The notes below the pieces were generated by a model, which was not told where the DNA came from, ran no database searches, and saw only the letters and a list, made by a program, of their open reading frames with translations. Made by a program: the position numbers and the translations under genes. Shown here piece by piece: positions 11,866-23,625 of a DNA stretch of 64,000 nt. Position 1 is the stretch's first letter; every line of letters begins with the position of its first letter. The DNA is from Heliocidaris tuberculata (lineage: Eukaryota; Echinodermata; Echinoidea; Camarodonta; Echinometridae), in assembly GCA_025618425.1 (NCBI GenBank), contig CM046832.1:73928797-73992796 (forward strand), written 5' to 3'.

Positions 11866-13982
11866 CCCAAGAGAGGTAAACGATGCACGAATTTTACTAA
11901 TTTGGAAAGAAAACTGATAGTAGGAAACTGCATATACACCTAGGTGTGGATGTGGAAGGGGGTTCTCCTCCAACCCTGAAAAATTATAGTTTTGAAATCC
12001 CTGATGTGTGTCATCATACGAGAGGGTCTTTAAAAAGAAAATCAGAGGATAAGACAATGCAATGTACATCCGGAATGGATGTGGGAGGAAGGGGTTATAG
12101 AAAGATGTAGAGCGGGGGGGGGGGGGGGGGGGGAGGGGGACCCGGAGGCGGCCCTTGGGGGCTTCGGTTTCAATGAAGTGGAGCACAGGAGTGGCGAGTT
12201 GTGTTGCAGGAGTGTATTCCATAACATGGCCCGCGGAACTGGGGGGGGGGGGCTGGGGGCTGCTGCCCCCCACACTTGTTTGAGTAGACACGTTTCATAA
12301 ATTCCCCGAAAAAGGTGCGAGATTGTCATTATTCAAGTGAAATCAAATCAGCCCCCCCCCCCCTCCCTTTCACAAATGCTTTGAGTCCCTTGCATAACTA
12401 TAGCTAATTCAAACTTTTAAAAGACTAACTGGATGATAATTCACGATATCGATATAATTTCCTCACTTTACTGAAAGTTCCTATTATTTCTAGAATTTTC
12501 AAGGGGGCAACTTGCCCCTCCCATTTACCCCTTTAAATAAGATATCGAAGTCCCTTCGCACTGTAGGGAGCTTTTGTATTTTCAATCTTCTAAATTTGCA
12601 AAGAGAGATTTAAGGAAAATGAGAAGTCACTGCACGCTCTGGTGACGCTCCTGCGCCCTTCGTAATTTATTTTATATATTTCAAATTAGGCTGGTTGGTG
12701 AGGAAAACCCCTTTCGACATTTCATAGAGTGGCCCTTTCATCCATGATTTTCTGACAAAGAGTGCGCAGGTTTGGCGAAGAACTAATGTTCCTCTGTGCA
12801 TGTAGCCAGACTCCTCTATCCCATAACGGCATCAAAAACAAGTACCTTCGGACGGGATCCCGTGTCTTCTGGTAAAGGTTATGCCCCCCCCCCCCCCCGG
12901 CATGTTCATGTTGTAAAGGACATGGGAGCGACCTTATCAGGTACATTCATTACCACGAGTGAGTTGCCACTGACTTGAATTTGAAGCATCGCAAATGGCC
13001 GAGCACATTGATGTTCGCCCCCCCCCCCCCCGCCGTTCCACTCCATTTAAGAAAAAAGAGAAAAGGGGGAGGAAAAGGGAAAAAAACTAGGAAAGACCAA
13101 TTTTGGGGCGATTTTCACCTCCTATTCCAGCAGCGAGGTAGACTGCTAATTTTATTCCATGTTTAGTATATTTTCATGACAAAATTAAATTTTTATTATG
13201 AATAAAGATTCAAGTTTGGCTTGGTCCCTTTGCTCACTCGCAGAAAAATGTTTCGTTAGGATCTTGAAAGTTTTTAAAAACTTCCTGTAACTATCCAAGG
13301 TAAAGTGCCTCAAATTCATTTCCACAAAGTGTTTGAGGTTAATATCAGTTTTGTTTTGTTTTTTAATCAGGGAGGGGCGGGGGCAATTTTATAGTTTGTC
13401 CCGGGCACCATAATTCCCTAGATAAGCACTGTTTATGACATTCCTATACCACAAGTTAAGTGCCTATCAAACGCCATAGAATGCCCACCCCCACCGCCCC
13501 CCCCCCCAAAAAAAAAAAAATAGGACGGGGGAATTGACTGGATCAGTAAGAAAAGTGCAGTATTAGAGGAAGTCAGGTTGTACATACCGGTAATGCTAGA
13601 ATCCGTGTATAATGAATGGTCACTGGATGCCTATATGGAGTATGCTGCCCCGCGAAAGGCCCCTCCCCCCCCCCCCCCCCCATTTTCGGACTATTACGAT
13701 ATGCTGCTCCACTATTACGTTTCTGGTTGATCTAGCTACTTTTTTGTGCAATTCATATTCATGGGCGTTGGGCAGACATTCCCCCGTAACTTGGTCTCAC
13801 TCCGTCATTTTCTTTCCACCTACGACTTGAAATGTCTTGCTGAGTATAACTGAATTCACCGGTTCAGCTCACTCGGAGGTGGGCGGGGTAGGATGGAGCC
13901 CGGGGGCGAATCGTAGGGCACAACCCAAGACTTGATGCCAGCCAGTGGCTCTTTTTAATATGTGGGGTCATAGTATCAAGGC
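11866..13982. other. Non-coding region with many G or C homopolymers
   Basis: Homopolymer runs lie near 12112-12134 (G), 12241-12252 (G), 12352-12363 (C), 12883-12898 (C), 13018-13031 (C), 13496-13507 (C) and 13663-13681 (C). Each sits in short dispersed-repeat fragments. No exon or RNA gene recognised. Confidence 0.5.
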
Positions 13983-14584
13983 CAGGGGCGGCTGAGCGCC
14001 TTTCAAAGTGGGGTGGGGGGCAGCAAAAAAGGGCACTTATTTGGGGAAAGGAGGCACCTACAAAGGGTGAACATAGAGAGAGAGAGAGAGAATTGTGCCC
14101 CTTTTGCCTCCAGCTCCGCTGCCTTGCATTGTAGTTGTAGTAATATGGGTACTTGAAAGCCGCACCGATTCTTTGTAGCTAGATATGGCTCTTGGCTCTT
14201 TTTGTCCAAAAAAAAAAAAGAGTTGGAAATATAGGTAAAAGGGGGCATTTATAAGAAGAGGAAAGGGCTCTTATCAGAGATGGAAAGGAGCACTTATAAT
14301 AGGTGAAAAGGGGCACTTATCAGAAGGAGAAAAGGATAGTTATCAGAGAGATAAGGTGGCAGTTATCAGATTTGAAAAGGGGCACTTTTCAGAAGGCGAA
14401 AAAGGGGCGCTTGTCAGAAGGGGAAAGGCACTTATTAGAAAGGAAAAGGGGCACATCTAGTAGTAAAATGGGCACTTATCGGAGGGAAAGGGGGCATTTT
14501 TCAGAAATAAAAAGGGCACTTTTGGGGTATTGAAAAACTGGGGGCACTGTACCCCCTGCCTCCCCCGCGGGCGCGCCGCCCCTG
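13983..14584. mobile_element. 602-bp hAT-like nonautonomous element with 8-bp target duplication
   Basis: CAGGGGCGGC at the left and GCCGCCCCTG at the right form the termini. ATCAAGGC flanks both sides (13975-13982 and 14585-14592). CAGGGGCGG ends and 8-bp duplications are typical of hAT elements. Inside, about 14230-14525 is a degenerate minisatellite around GGGGCACTTATCAGAAGG. A longer relative starts at 22734. Confidence 0.85.
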
Positions 14585-16125
14585 ATCAAGGCTTTTCTTG
14601 ATATAAATTTATTACTGCTCTTGCTAATACAGCTAATACTTGCTTTTTTTCTCTCTTCTTTTTTGTGCAGGGGCAGTATAATATAATATTCATAAGAACC
14701 CACTTCATATGACATACACCATACGAACATCATACATTATGTAAATTTCTTTTGAATACTTTCTATCCCATCCTGATACCTCTCCAGCTGACGTATCTCA
14801 GTGAATGGGGATTAGGTCATTTATTCGGGGGCGTCTGACGGACATCCCCCACCATTTCAAATTTGATGTCTTACAGTGGGCACGATAGAGGGAGTTCTGC
14901 AGCATATTTTCATCCTATTTCATTTCGTTATTTGTCCTACCCCTTTCTATTTATTGTCTTGCAATTATGAACATTTACGACTGGAATTCACCAGGCAGCC
15001 CTTCCCTGCCGATCATTATTATCATTCTTATCTAGAGGGGGGGGGGGATGGGGTCTTATCACTGTTGTAGCCCAACAATATCATCCAGATGTCACTTGTA
15101 ATACGTGGAATCATGCTTGATATTTATCCCCTGACTTTTTTAAATATTGAGGTTCTCCTACTGATCCATTCAATTCTGCCCTCCTCCATTCACCCCCCCC
15201 CCCTTTTTTGGGGGGGGGGTACAAGCAACCATTTAAGATGACGTGTGGCATTATACAGTCGTGACTATATTATTCTGCTTGAGTGCATTGGGTATGATAC
15301 CTTTCCAACCTAGGCCTACCTCGCTCAATGAGGGAGGGGGTGGGGGCGTCTGGCGGGCATCCGCGCATCTGCCGCAATTTGAAATGTCTGACAGTGCACG
15401 GCCATTCATGATAGCAGGAGTTTTGCTGAACTTTTTCCTCTAGGTTTCATCCAGTTATTCCCCCCCCCCCCCCCCCCCCTAATCCAGGTCAATTTTGATT
15501 GTCCATCGAAAGGGTCCTTCTGATTACCCCCACCCCACTGTTCGAGTCACACGTCCGTTTCCTTCCATGAACAAAGCAAGAGAAATCAGAAGAAGACGGC
15601 AAGGGAATAAATGAACAAGGAAAACAATAGACGAAGAGAATATTTTAATAGGACGATACAAAAAGTGGCAGAGGGGAAAATACAGGGCTGCACCGACGTA
15701 CCAATGCACATACAAAATGTGATAATTTTTTTTTCTTGTGATTAGGTGTTATTTATTCCCTTATGGAAACCAAGTAAAACAATGAACATATATAAAACCA
15801 GAAACAGACATGCTTTCAGAAATATAGTCCTGCAATAAACCTTTCTAAGGGCGCACTAATTTCAAGTTTGTTAACACTGTAAATGATGTTTCTATAAGTG
15901 GAAAATATAATGCATGATTTTTTTTAAATGGAGGGGGGATTCAGAGTTTTATTGGAATTCCACGGTATTAAGCATAATGAAACGAATCTCTAGTGTGTAA
16001 ACATGGAGGGCTGCAGCCCCCATTTTCATAACAAAGAGGGGAATCCTGATAATCGGGATTTGATTTCCCAAACTCTCATAGTCATATCCCGGCACATCCC
16101 CTATGTAGAGAATAGAAGCGGTCTC

Positions 16126-16156
<31 letters not shown>
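14585..16156. other. Non-coding stretch
   Basis: Contains G/C runs near 15039-15047, 15193-15204, 15210-15220 and 15462-15480, and a GGGGGCGTCTG(A/G)CGG motif at 14828 and again near 15343. No gene found. The poly-A at 16129-16156 marks the inner edge of the right ACGT-rich arm. Confidence 0.4.
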
Positions 16157-16157
<1 letters not shown>

Positions 16158-16404
16158 GCCTGGAATTAGACCATTTCAAAGAAGACGTGACGTATTGAAC
16201 AAAGCACACGTAACTGAACAGACGTGACGTGACGTAAGGTCACGACAGAGTACACGAAATTGGGTACACGTCACGTAACGAGTAGACGTGACGTACCGTT
16301 TGGCTTTACGTGACGTCTACTGGGTACGCGTACTAGTAGACGTAGGTAGACCCCGATGGCTTGCCATAGACGATCGGCCGTGTGTGTGTGTGTGTAATTG
16401 GGTT

Positions 16405-16564
16405 TTTACAGACGTGTATCAATCAGATATGATTATTTACGTCTGGGACCGACCTTTAACGTCACCATCCGAAAGACGTGACTCAGTTTCGAACCTGGGT
16501 CCGCTGAATCAGTTTATAACTTCCACTGTCAGCTGGATTACAGGCGCACGCCACAACGCCCAGT
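16405..16564 (-). mobile_element. SINE with a 7SL-RNA-like head
   Basis: Read on the minus strand, 16564-16531 gives CTGGGCGTTGTGGCGTGCGC and then CTGTAATCCAGCT. This closely matches the 5' Alu-domain region of 7SL (SRP) RNA. It is followed by GGTTCGAAACT (about 16495-16485), a good polymerase III B box, and by CTTTCGGATGGTGACGTTAAA (about 16477-16457). The last block is of a type found in the bodies of many invertebrate SINEs. The 3' end is not sharply defined. A tRNA-derived head that converged on the 7SL motif is the alternative. Confidence 0.6.
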
Positions 16565-17389
16565 TATCATTTCGGCAGCAGGTGGGTGTGTTGCCGGTGT
16601 CATAGGCGATTTGTTCCGAGCAGGCGATTGGTTCCACAGGATCCAATCGACTGAATGTCTACCCGCCGATTGGATCCGCTTTGGTCGAGTCGATGCGAGC
16701 GTCATAGGCGATTGGTTCCGGCCAGGAGATTCGTTCCTTGGAACCAATCGACGAGATATAGCCGCTCATGCGATCCGAATCTCTATTCTGCTCAAGCATC
16801 ATGTCATGGTAACACCCCTAAAGAAATATGTACTCTTCTGGTCGCCTTTTGTAACCAATCAAAGTCCTCCAAATCAGCCACACCAACAGAACGGACACTG
16901 TTGCCTATTTACGAATTTTGTATAGAAAAATGTACTCTTCGCGAATTTTGTCATTTTGACAGTTAAGGTGCAACAGTAAATACAACAATATAAGCTAGAA
17001 CAGAGTATACATATGTTTACCCTTTAATACATGAAACACATAGCATACTGGATATCATACATGTGACCTGTATTGTGAACTATTCAACTCTTTTAGATGC
17101 TTCCAAATGGGATCCCTACGTGAAAGGGGAAAAGATAGCAGGGTGTATACAATCATCCCCCAGGTTTTAGTGACCAAAAAAAAAAAAAATAATAAATAAA
17201 AATCTTTGCTGGAAATAGAGAGTGAAACAAGATAAGCACATTTCTAGCTTTTATTATCTGTAAAGCTTTGTCTTTCAAAATTATGTGGTCCAATAATAAC
17301 TAGTGTAAAAATACATGCCATGTTCCCCCATCAGCACTGGGACACACACAAAAAAAGGTTATCGGGTTAATGAAAAATGTTTGCTACAC

Positions 17390-17935
17390 CCCCAAAATGC
17401 GATAACCCCCCTTTTTTGTTGTTGTTGTTGTTGCTTGTCAGAGAATTTTGGAGGAAAAGTAGACCCCCAAAATGTGCTAACCTTTTTTTTTTTTTTGCTT
17501 GTCAGAAAATTTTCGGAGATTCCCCCCCCCCCCCCCCCCCCGTTACAAAATCCTGGATACCCACTGCCCATCAGGTCATTACTTTGGGAAACTGCATGGA
17601 GGGAGACCCATATTTTTCTGGTCTCGCCAGCCCTCCAAAAGTCGCTCAGTGGGGGGGGGGGGGGGGGGTTATGGGGTACATTTCCCCTCCATAATACTCT
17701 GACAAGCAAAAAAAAAAAAAAAAAAAGGTTTCTTGTTCTAAAGGGGGGGGGGCACAATCAAAAATTGGGGGGCACAATGCATTGTTTTCTTTCAAAATGG
17801 GGGGGGGGCACGGGCCGGGATTGCCCCCCCCCCCAGTCCGCCACTGTATACACTGTATACATCACTGGCGTACTGGTGGAGGGCTTGGGGGCAGTAGCCC
17901 CCCCCCCCCCCCTCCCCATTCTGCGCAAAGGAAAA
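17390..17935. mobile_element. Cluster of G/C-run MITE fragments
   Basis: Contains two copies of GCTTGTCAGA(G/A)AATTTT (17434 and 17497), a C run near 17522-17540, CCAGCCCTCCAAAAGTCGCT next to a G run (17628-17668), and GATTGCCCCCCCC...AGTCCGCCACTG (17819-17846), which is an inverted CAGTGGCGG terminus. The same modules recur at 19.9, 34.2, 37.7-39.0, 53.2 and 61.5 kb. Confidence 0.65.
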
Positions 17936-18026
17936 AAGAAAAAGAAAAGGAAAAGAAAAAGAAAAGAAAAAGAAAAGAAAAAGAAAAGAAAAAGAAAAGA
18001 AAAAGAAATGAAAAAAGGGAGAAAAT
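17936..18026. repeat. AAAAG/AAAAGG microsatellite
   Basis: A purine-only run of AAAAG-type units. The Lys/Arg-rich and Phe/Leu-rich frames it creates are not genes. Confidence 0.85.
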
Positions 18027-18226
18027 GAAGTATGCAGGTAAACAATACTGCCCCAATGGAAAACTAATGTCGGAACCAAACGGCGGCTTTCGTTACGTAT
18101 CGGCCAAAGTGATATCAGTCGTTTGAGTCCACTGGAACGAATCGACTAGTCGCTTGGTTCCGGGGAACGAATCGACTAGTCGTTTCGTTCCGCCGGAACC
18201 CGGAACAGATCGACTATGACACCGGC

Positions 18227-19311
18227 TTCTTCTTGGTGACCTTCTTGGCCGAGAGGGAAGATTATAGTCTTTATCAAGATGTTTGTATTTTTTATTTCCT
18301 TTATTTTTTCTTCTTGTTCTGTACATCGCTTTTGGTAAAGCCGTAAAGGGCATAATCTTGATATTGTCCCTTCACATACAAACTTATGTCCCAAAACAGA
18401 TAGGAATCAACATACTCTAACACCATGGAGGAGAGGGAGAGAGTTAGGAGGGGGAGCTAGGACGGAGAGATGTTTGTATTTTTGTTAAAGTTATTTGCTG
18501 TGGTTTTCTATTAACATTTATGTCATTGAGGGGGGGGGGGGGGATGGTCCAAGCATGTTCTCCCATATAGTAAGCTCTATATGAGCAAACACTGCGATAT
18601 CTGACGGGAATGTCGAGAAAAGTAAAAAAAAAAAAAAAATAAATAAATAAATAAAATGCTATCTTTATTTTTCTAAATCAGAATATTTCATTTGATATCA
18701 TGATTTATGTAAATTTTAGGGATTATAGACGTATAATGTAAATCTATGGCCTTATGTTAAAAGTCAAGACAGAAAAGGCTTTATTGAAATGAGATTGCGT
18801 GCGAGCAATTCCTTAAATACAAAGATTAATTAAGAGTGGCGTATCCAAGATTCTCTTTTTTTTTATTGGTGGCGTATCCAGGAATGCACGTGCCCTACGT
18901 GCCAGCCAAAACCAAATCTGACATATCTTATATTTACACATCGAATGAAAGGAATTGTGTGTCCCCCCCCCCCCCCCCGCACAGAAGGAACATGACAAAT
19001 GTGACTTTTTTTCCCTTGCTTGTCTGAAAATTCAGAATAGACAGCATCTGATGATTTTTTGTTCGTCAGGTGTGAGCCCCCCCCCCCCCTCCCCTGCATT
19101 TCTGGATACTCCACCAATATAAATAACTTACAGTAAGTTATTTGTAACATTCTGCTGTAGCAGTTTGAGACGACAGGCGAAGAAAACAGTATAGGGCTAT
19201 TTTGAATTGAATTAACTAGTAACCAACAATAGCAGCTGATGATATAATTTATTACCAGACAGTCCTATTCTGTCTTTGTAGAAATATCCCATTCCTTTTG
19301 CCCCATCCCCC
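18227..19311. other. Non-coding stretch
   Basis: Poly-G at about 18531-18543, poly-A followed by (AAAT)n at 18627-18656, and C runs at about 18963-18977 and 19077-19089. No gene seen. Confidence 0.4.
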
Positions 19312-19314
19312 TTT

Positions 19315-19315
19315 G

Positions 19316-19341
<26 letters not shown>
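19315..19341. repeat. CT dinucleotide repeat
   Basis: Uninterrupted (CT)n of about 13 units. Confidence 0.9.
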
Positions 19342-19347
<6 letters not shown>

Positions 19348-19555
19348 CCTTCCTTCCCCCTCTCACAGGCTTTCATTTTCTAATAATTTCTTATTCTCTT
19401 ATTCTCTCTTACAACCGATCTATAAAAATGACTCCAATAGAAATGAGGACAAAATAATGATCTCTTATTGTTTTTTTTTTCCTTCAATGGTTCAATTTAA
19501 TGAGATCGACCACCAACACCATGCAATCCCATTCTTCACATCCATGACAGAATAG

Positions 19556-19714
19556 CAGGCGCTGATCCAGGGGGGGGGGCGAATCGACCGCGCCCCCTTT
19601 TTGGAACCCAACTGCACTGGCATACCTTAAGTACACAATAAAAAAATTGCCTCTTTAATTGTGAACTTTTCGGCTCTGTGCCCCCTCCTCTACAAAATCC
19701 TGGATCCGCCCCTG
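19556..19714. mobile_element. 159-bp hAT-like MITE
   Basis: CAGGCGCTGATCCAGG at the left is matched by CCTGGATCCGCCCCTG at the right. GAATAG stands on both sides. A G run follows the left end. Same GGATCCG-terminus group as the copies at 19901 and 53168. Confidence 0.7.
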
Positions 19715-19900
19715 GAATAGGAATTGCATTCTTTTGAACTACAAACTACAGGTATACACGGACTCTGGTCTAAAATGTAAATAAAACCGGATCGAGCACC
19801 ATTAGTTTGGGAGCCTACGAGGCTAACAATATATTAACCCTCCGAGAAAACTTGTAAAAAAGCCCACCCGCAAGACTGACGTGACAGTTCGGGCATGGAC

Positions 19901-20253
19901 GAGTGGCGGATTTAGGGGGGGGGCGCAATCCCGGCCCATGCCCCCTCCCCTTTTTAAAAGAAAGTCATACATCATTGTCCCCGGGCCTTTTTTTTTGTTT
20001 TGTTTTGGAGGGCCGGCGAGAAGAAGAAAAACATTCTTTTCACCCCTCCCCCCCCCCCCCCCCAACCCAACTGAGCAGCTTTTCGAGGACTGGCGAAAAA
20101 AATTCTCCCCTCCCCCACACGGAGCAACTTTTGGAGGAATGGTGAGAAGAAAAAAATACGAATCTCCCTTCCAGCAGTTCCAAAAAGTTGACAGCCCTGC
20201 ATTTGTGCCCCCCCCCTTTTTTTTTTTTACTATACATCCTGCATTCGCCCCTG
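19901..20253. mobile_element. 353-bp hAT-like MITE with G/C runs
   Basis: The left end reads GAGTGGCGGATTTAGG and the right end ATTCGCCCCTG. The flanks share CATGGAC in register (GCATGGAC at 19893-19900, CCATGGAC at 20254-20261), a 7-of-8 target duplication. The interior has C and T runs and GGAGGAATGG/GGCGAGAAG modules shared with the family. Frames through it are not genes. Confidence 0.75.
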
Positions 20254-20816
20254 CCATGGACTGTCAGTGTTTCAGACTCATATCCATAATAGGGTTCAGA
20301 AGCCCCCTCCCACTACATTGTCGGTCTCGTTCGCTGAAGCCAAAGTAAACGACGATCAGCAAGTAAAAAACTTTGATGAACGAAGTTTGAGGAGAACACC
20401 TTTGGCAAACTGAAAGAGTTCTATCGGCAACGTCACCACCTCGATCGGGATCGCAGAGGGGTAGACCTAGCCTATAGCTAGAGCTAGACAACTTGTCGGT
20501 CGCTATTCAGCTCAGCTATTTCACGATTGCATGATCTCACATCAGTCATTTTGGCTAAGGGTAATTCGGTGGTAGAACATTAATTATATGAATTTATGAA
20601 TTTAATACATTGAATTTTGCCTCTGGTACATTAGAAATATAATAGTGAACTGGAATTTAGTGAGAGTTTCTTCTAATACCGGCTAGGCTGGGCCCCTGGG
20701 CGGGCGGACATACGTCTGCTACATGGTCGTCTGCTAGCGCACGATCTCATTGGATGTCGTGATCTCACGTGATAGATACTACACGCCCACATTACGTCAT
20801 CAATAACAACAAACGG
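20254..20816. other. Unassigned sequence
   Basis: Moderate GC, no homopolymers. A 75-codon frame on the minus strand (20264-20491) shows no recognisable domain. It could be a first exon or promoter of an unseen gene, but nothing supports that specifically. Confidence 0.3.
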
Positions 20817-22175
20817 TTTCACGTGTTATATGACAAATTATTTTTTTTGGTCAAAAGCATGCATATTCCCGGGGATTTGTGCGGGGTTTAAATGACTCAT
20901 CGAGCCTTAATTATACACTTTCAGAGCTTTAAATTTCATGTAAATTACATTTTTCATAATTTCAAATAAATATTAGGGGAATTAAAGTCATTTCAAAATC
21001 CCTCTTTTCATGTGTTATGGAAGCTGGAAGGCCAAAAGCATGCATATTCCCGGGGATTTATGGGGGGGGGGGGGGTTTACTGGACTCATTGAGCCTTAAT
21101 TATACACTTTCAGAGCTTTAAATTTCATGTAAATTACATTTTTCATAATTTCAAATAAATACTAGGGGAATTAAAATCATTTCAAAATCCCTCTTTTCAT
21201 GTGCTAACCTATGGGAGCTGGAAGGCCAAAAGCATGCATATTCCCGGGGATTTATGGGGGGTTAACTAGACTCATTGAGCCTTAATTATACATTTTCAGA
21301 GCTTTAAATTTCATGTAAATCACAGTTTTTATATTTTCAAATAAAAACTATGGGAATTATAATCATCCTAATATTCCTTGTTTTCGCGTGTAAACCTATG
21401 GCAGGCGAGACTGTTTTGGTCAAAAGCATGCATATTCCCCGGGATTTATGTGGGGTCTTTTCAATTTTTTGAGCCTTCAGTAAGCTTGTTCAAAGCCTCA
21501 AATTACATGTAAATAACAGTTTTTATATTTTCAAATAAAAACTATGGGAATTATAATCATCCTAAAATTCCTTGTTTTCGCGTGTAAACCTATGGCAGGC
21601 GAGACTTTTTGGGGGTCAAAAGCATGCATATTCCCTGGAATTTATGCGGGGTCTGTTCGACTAGTTGAAACTTAATCATACATTTTCAGAGCTTTAAATT
21701 TTATTTAAGTCACATTTTTCAAAATTTTAATCTAATTCTGGGGGAATTATAATCATTCGAAAATCCCTGTTTTTGCGTGTTAACCTATGGGAGCTGGAAG
21801 GCCAAAAGCATGCATATTCCCGGGGATTTATGTGGGGTCCCTTCCACTTTTTGAGCCGTCATTAATCTTGTTCAGAGTCTCAAATTACATGTAAGCCACA
21901 TTTACATGAAATTCAAGGAAATACCAGAGGAACTATAATAATCATTCTTAAAATCCATGTTTTCACGTGTTAACCCCATGGCAGATGATTATGTCAAAAA
22001 GCAGGCATGATCCCGGGGATTCATAGTGGCATTTATTGATAATAAAGGTTCAATAAATGTTTTTTGAACTATCCATCCTTTCTCTCATGCAAAAATCAGA
22101 CTTGAAAAAGATAGAGTAAGATATGAAATATCAAGAAAAAATGAGACAGCTTTTCACGTGTTATACCTATGGCGA
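20817..22175. repeat. Satellite-like array, seven units of about 190 bp
   Basis: The block CAAAAGCATGCATATTCCC(G)GGG recurs near 20851, 21032, 21226, 21419, 21616, 21802 and 21993. Each copy is followed by a TTTATG(T)GGGGT segment, CTTTCAGAGCTTTAAATT-type sequence and a (T)GTGTTAACCTATGG segment. Unit length varies from about 180 to 200 bp, and the last unit is the most diverged. No coding potential. Confidence 0.9.
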
Positions 22176-22551
22176 ACGTATTTTTCCGAGTCTATTTTAA
22201 CACAGCAATTTGCGTCTGCCGAATGTACTACGGAAGTAGGTGAGAGTAATCTGTCTTGATACTATTAAAAGTCTTTGCTACAACTCGCAGTTACCTTTCA
22301 ATTTGACGTCATAGAAGGCAATGTACGTAGTCTTGGTTCAAGTTGGAACACCAGTAGGTCAGATGAGTGTCTGGCGGCTTGTTAGAGCAGTCAATAATAG
22401 CATGTTCGAAGTGGGGAGGGGGAGGTGGAGGGAGAGGTTGAGGGGGGGGGGGGGTTCATGCACAGTCGATGTCCAAGCCCATTTGGGATGGATTTTTGCT
22501 TCCCTCATGAGCAGAGGCGTCGCCGGGGGGGGGGGGGGAATGAAGGTGTAA

Positions 22552-22661
22552 AAAACGCTGTTTAATATTTAAACAAATTGTTTACAATATGAACTGTACA
22601 ACGGGCTGTTCAGTTCATATTGTAAACAACAGTACTGTTTACATTTTTTAAACAGCGTTTT
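22552..22661. mobile_element. 110-bp foldback element
   Basis: AAAACGCTGTTTAA at the left pairs with the reverse complement at the right end. The arms continue imperfectly through TTGTTTACAATATGAACTG to a short loop near 22605. Probably a MITE; no duplication identified. Confidence 0.65.
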
Positions 22662-22733
22662 CTCTGTGTAGTACCCTTCATGATTTTTGAACGTTTCTCA
22701 ATTACCAGCTTCTCCATGGTTACATGAAGCAGG

Positions 22734-23625
22734 CAGGGGCGGTGAAGCGTCTTTCAAAGTGGGGGGGGGGGGGGGGCACCAGCATAAGGGTACCTACAAG
22801 GGAGAATTTTGTGACATTGGTATTACCCGACCGTCTAATTAACATGATTAATACATTATCAAGTATCATCTTCTTCCTTTTTATTGTGGTTCTTGACACT
22901 GTTTCATCAGCTTCCCTAATTAGCAGTTGTGTGTGATGGTCTAATGATCCATGTGCAAGCGAGCGAAGTGAACGTGCAAAAATTTTCAGACTTTTTTCTA
23001 AGTGTCCTTGAAGTCCTTCCTTGGTTTGTGCATTATTAACAACAGTATATTGAAAATGACAAGTTCAGCAAATCAATTTGGGGGATGTCGAATGATCTTT
23101 CAATTCATACATTAACCCTGTCGTTTTTCTTTAGGATTACATCGATATCAACATACTTCATGGGATATGCTTGTCATTGCTTGATTTCATTATGTATTAT
23201 AAGATCTAGCGAGCATAGCGAGCGAGTTTGGGGGGAAATTTTCAGAAAATATTAAATTATGGGCCCATTTGAGCGAGCGGAATGAGAAATCCTTCGCTTG
23301 GGGGGGGGGTAGGCATTATGCTCTTCTTGCCTCCAGCCCCACTGCTTTGTAGTTACAGTAATATGGATACCTATTACTAAAGCCGCATCGATTTTTTGAA
23401 GCTATTATATTATATATGGCTCTTTTTGTAAGAAACAGTGGGAAATATAGGTAAAATGGGGCATTTATCAGAAGAGGAAAGGGCGCTTATCAGAGGTGGA
23501 AAGGAGCACTTATAAGAGGTGAAAAGGTGCACTTATCAGAAGGTGAACGGGCACTTTTAGTAGTAAAAAGGGCACTTATCAAGGAGAAAGGGGGCATGCA
23601 TGTTTCAGAAATAAAAAGGCACCCT
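22734..23625. mobile_element. Longer, truncated relative of the 13983 hAT-like element
   Basis: Starts CAGGGGCGGTGAAGCG and TTTCAAAGTGGGG like the copy at 13983. It carries extra interior with GCGAGCGAAG-type words (22962-23280), then the same TTATCAGAAG(A/G) minisatellite (23455-23610). The right terminus is missing or diverged. Confidence 0.6.

Larger units (their letters stand above)
8212..16368. mobile_element. 8.2-kb region bounded by ACGT-rich inverted arms
   Basis: TATGGCAAGCCATCGGGGTC starts at 8212, and its reverse complement ends at 16368. The left arm runs to about 8540 and the right arm from about 16157. Both inner ends carry a TCTA(T/A)TTCCAGG-like block next to a long T/A run (poly-T 8541-8577; poly-A 16129-16156). 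The arms are crowded with ACGT, TGACGT and CACGTG words, including a perfect TGACGTCA at 8508-8515. No target duplication is clear and no transposase is recognisable inside, so this may be a nonautonomous element, a heavily invaded relic, or two separate inverted copies of one repeat. Confidence 0.5.
16593..18226. mobile_element. 1.6-kb element with CCGGTGTCATAG inverted ends
   Basis: GCCGGTGTCATAGGCGAT at the left pairs with the reverse complement of the right end, GCCGGTGTCATAGTCGAT. Both ends continue into repeated CGATT(G/C)GTTCC words (16605-16755 and 18130-18215). No clear target duplication. The interior holds the poly-G MITE cluster at 17390-17935 and an AAAAG microsatellite, so much of it is later insertion. 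No coding gene. Confidence 0.55.

Noticed and set aside
17315..18045. 237-codon plus frame and opposing minus frames
   Set aside because: The frame crosses G/C runs and an AAAAG microsatellite; the composition is repeat-driven and opposing strands are equally open.
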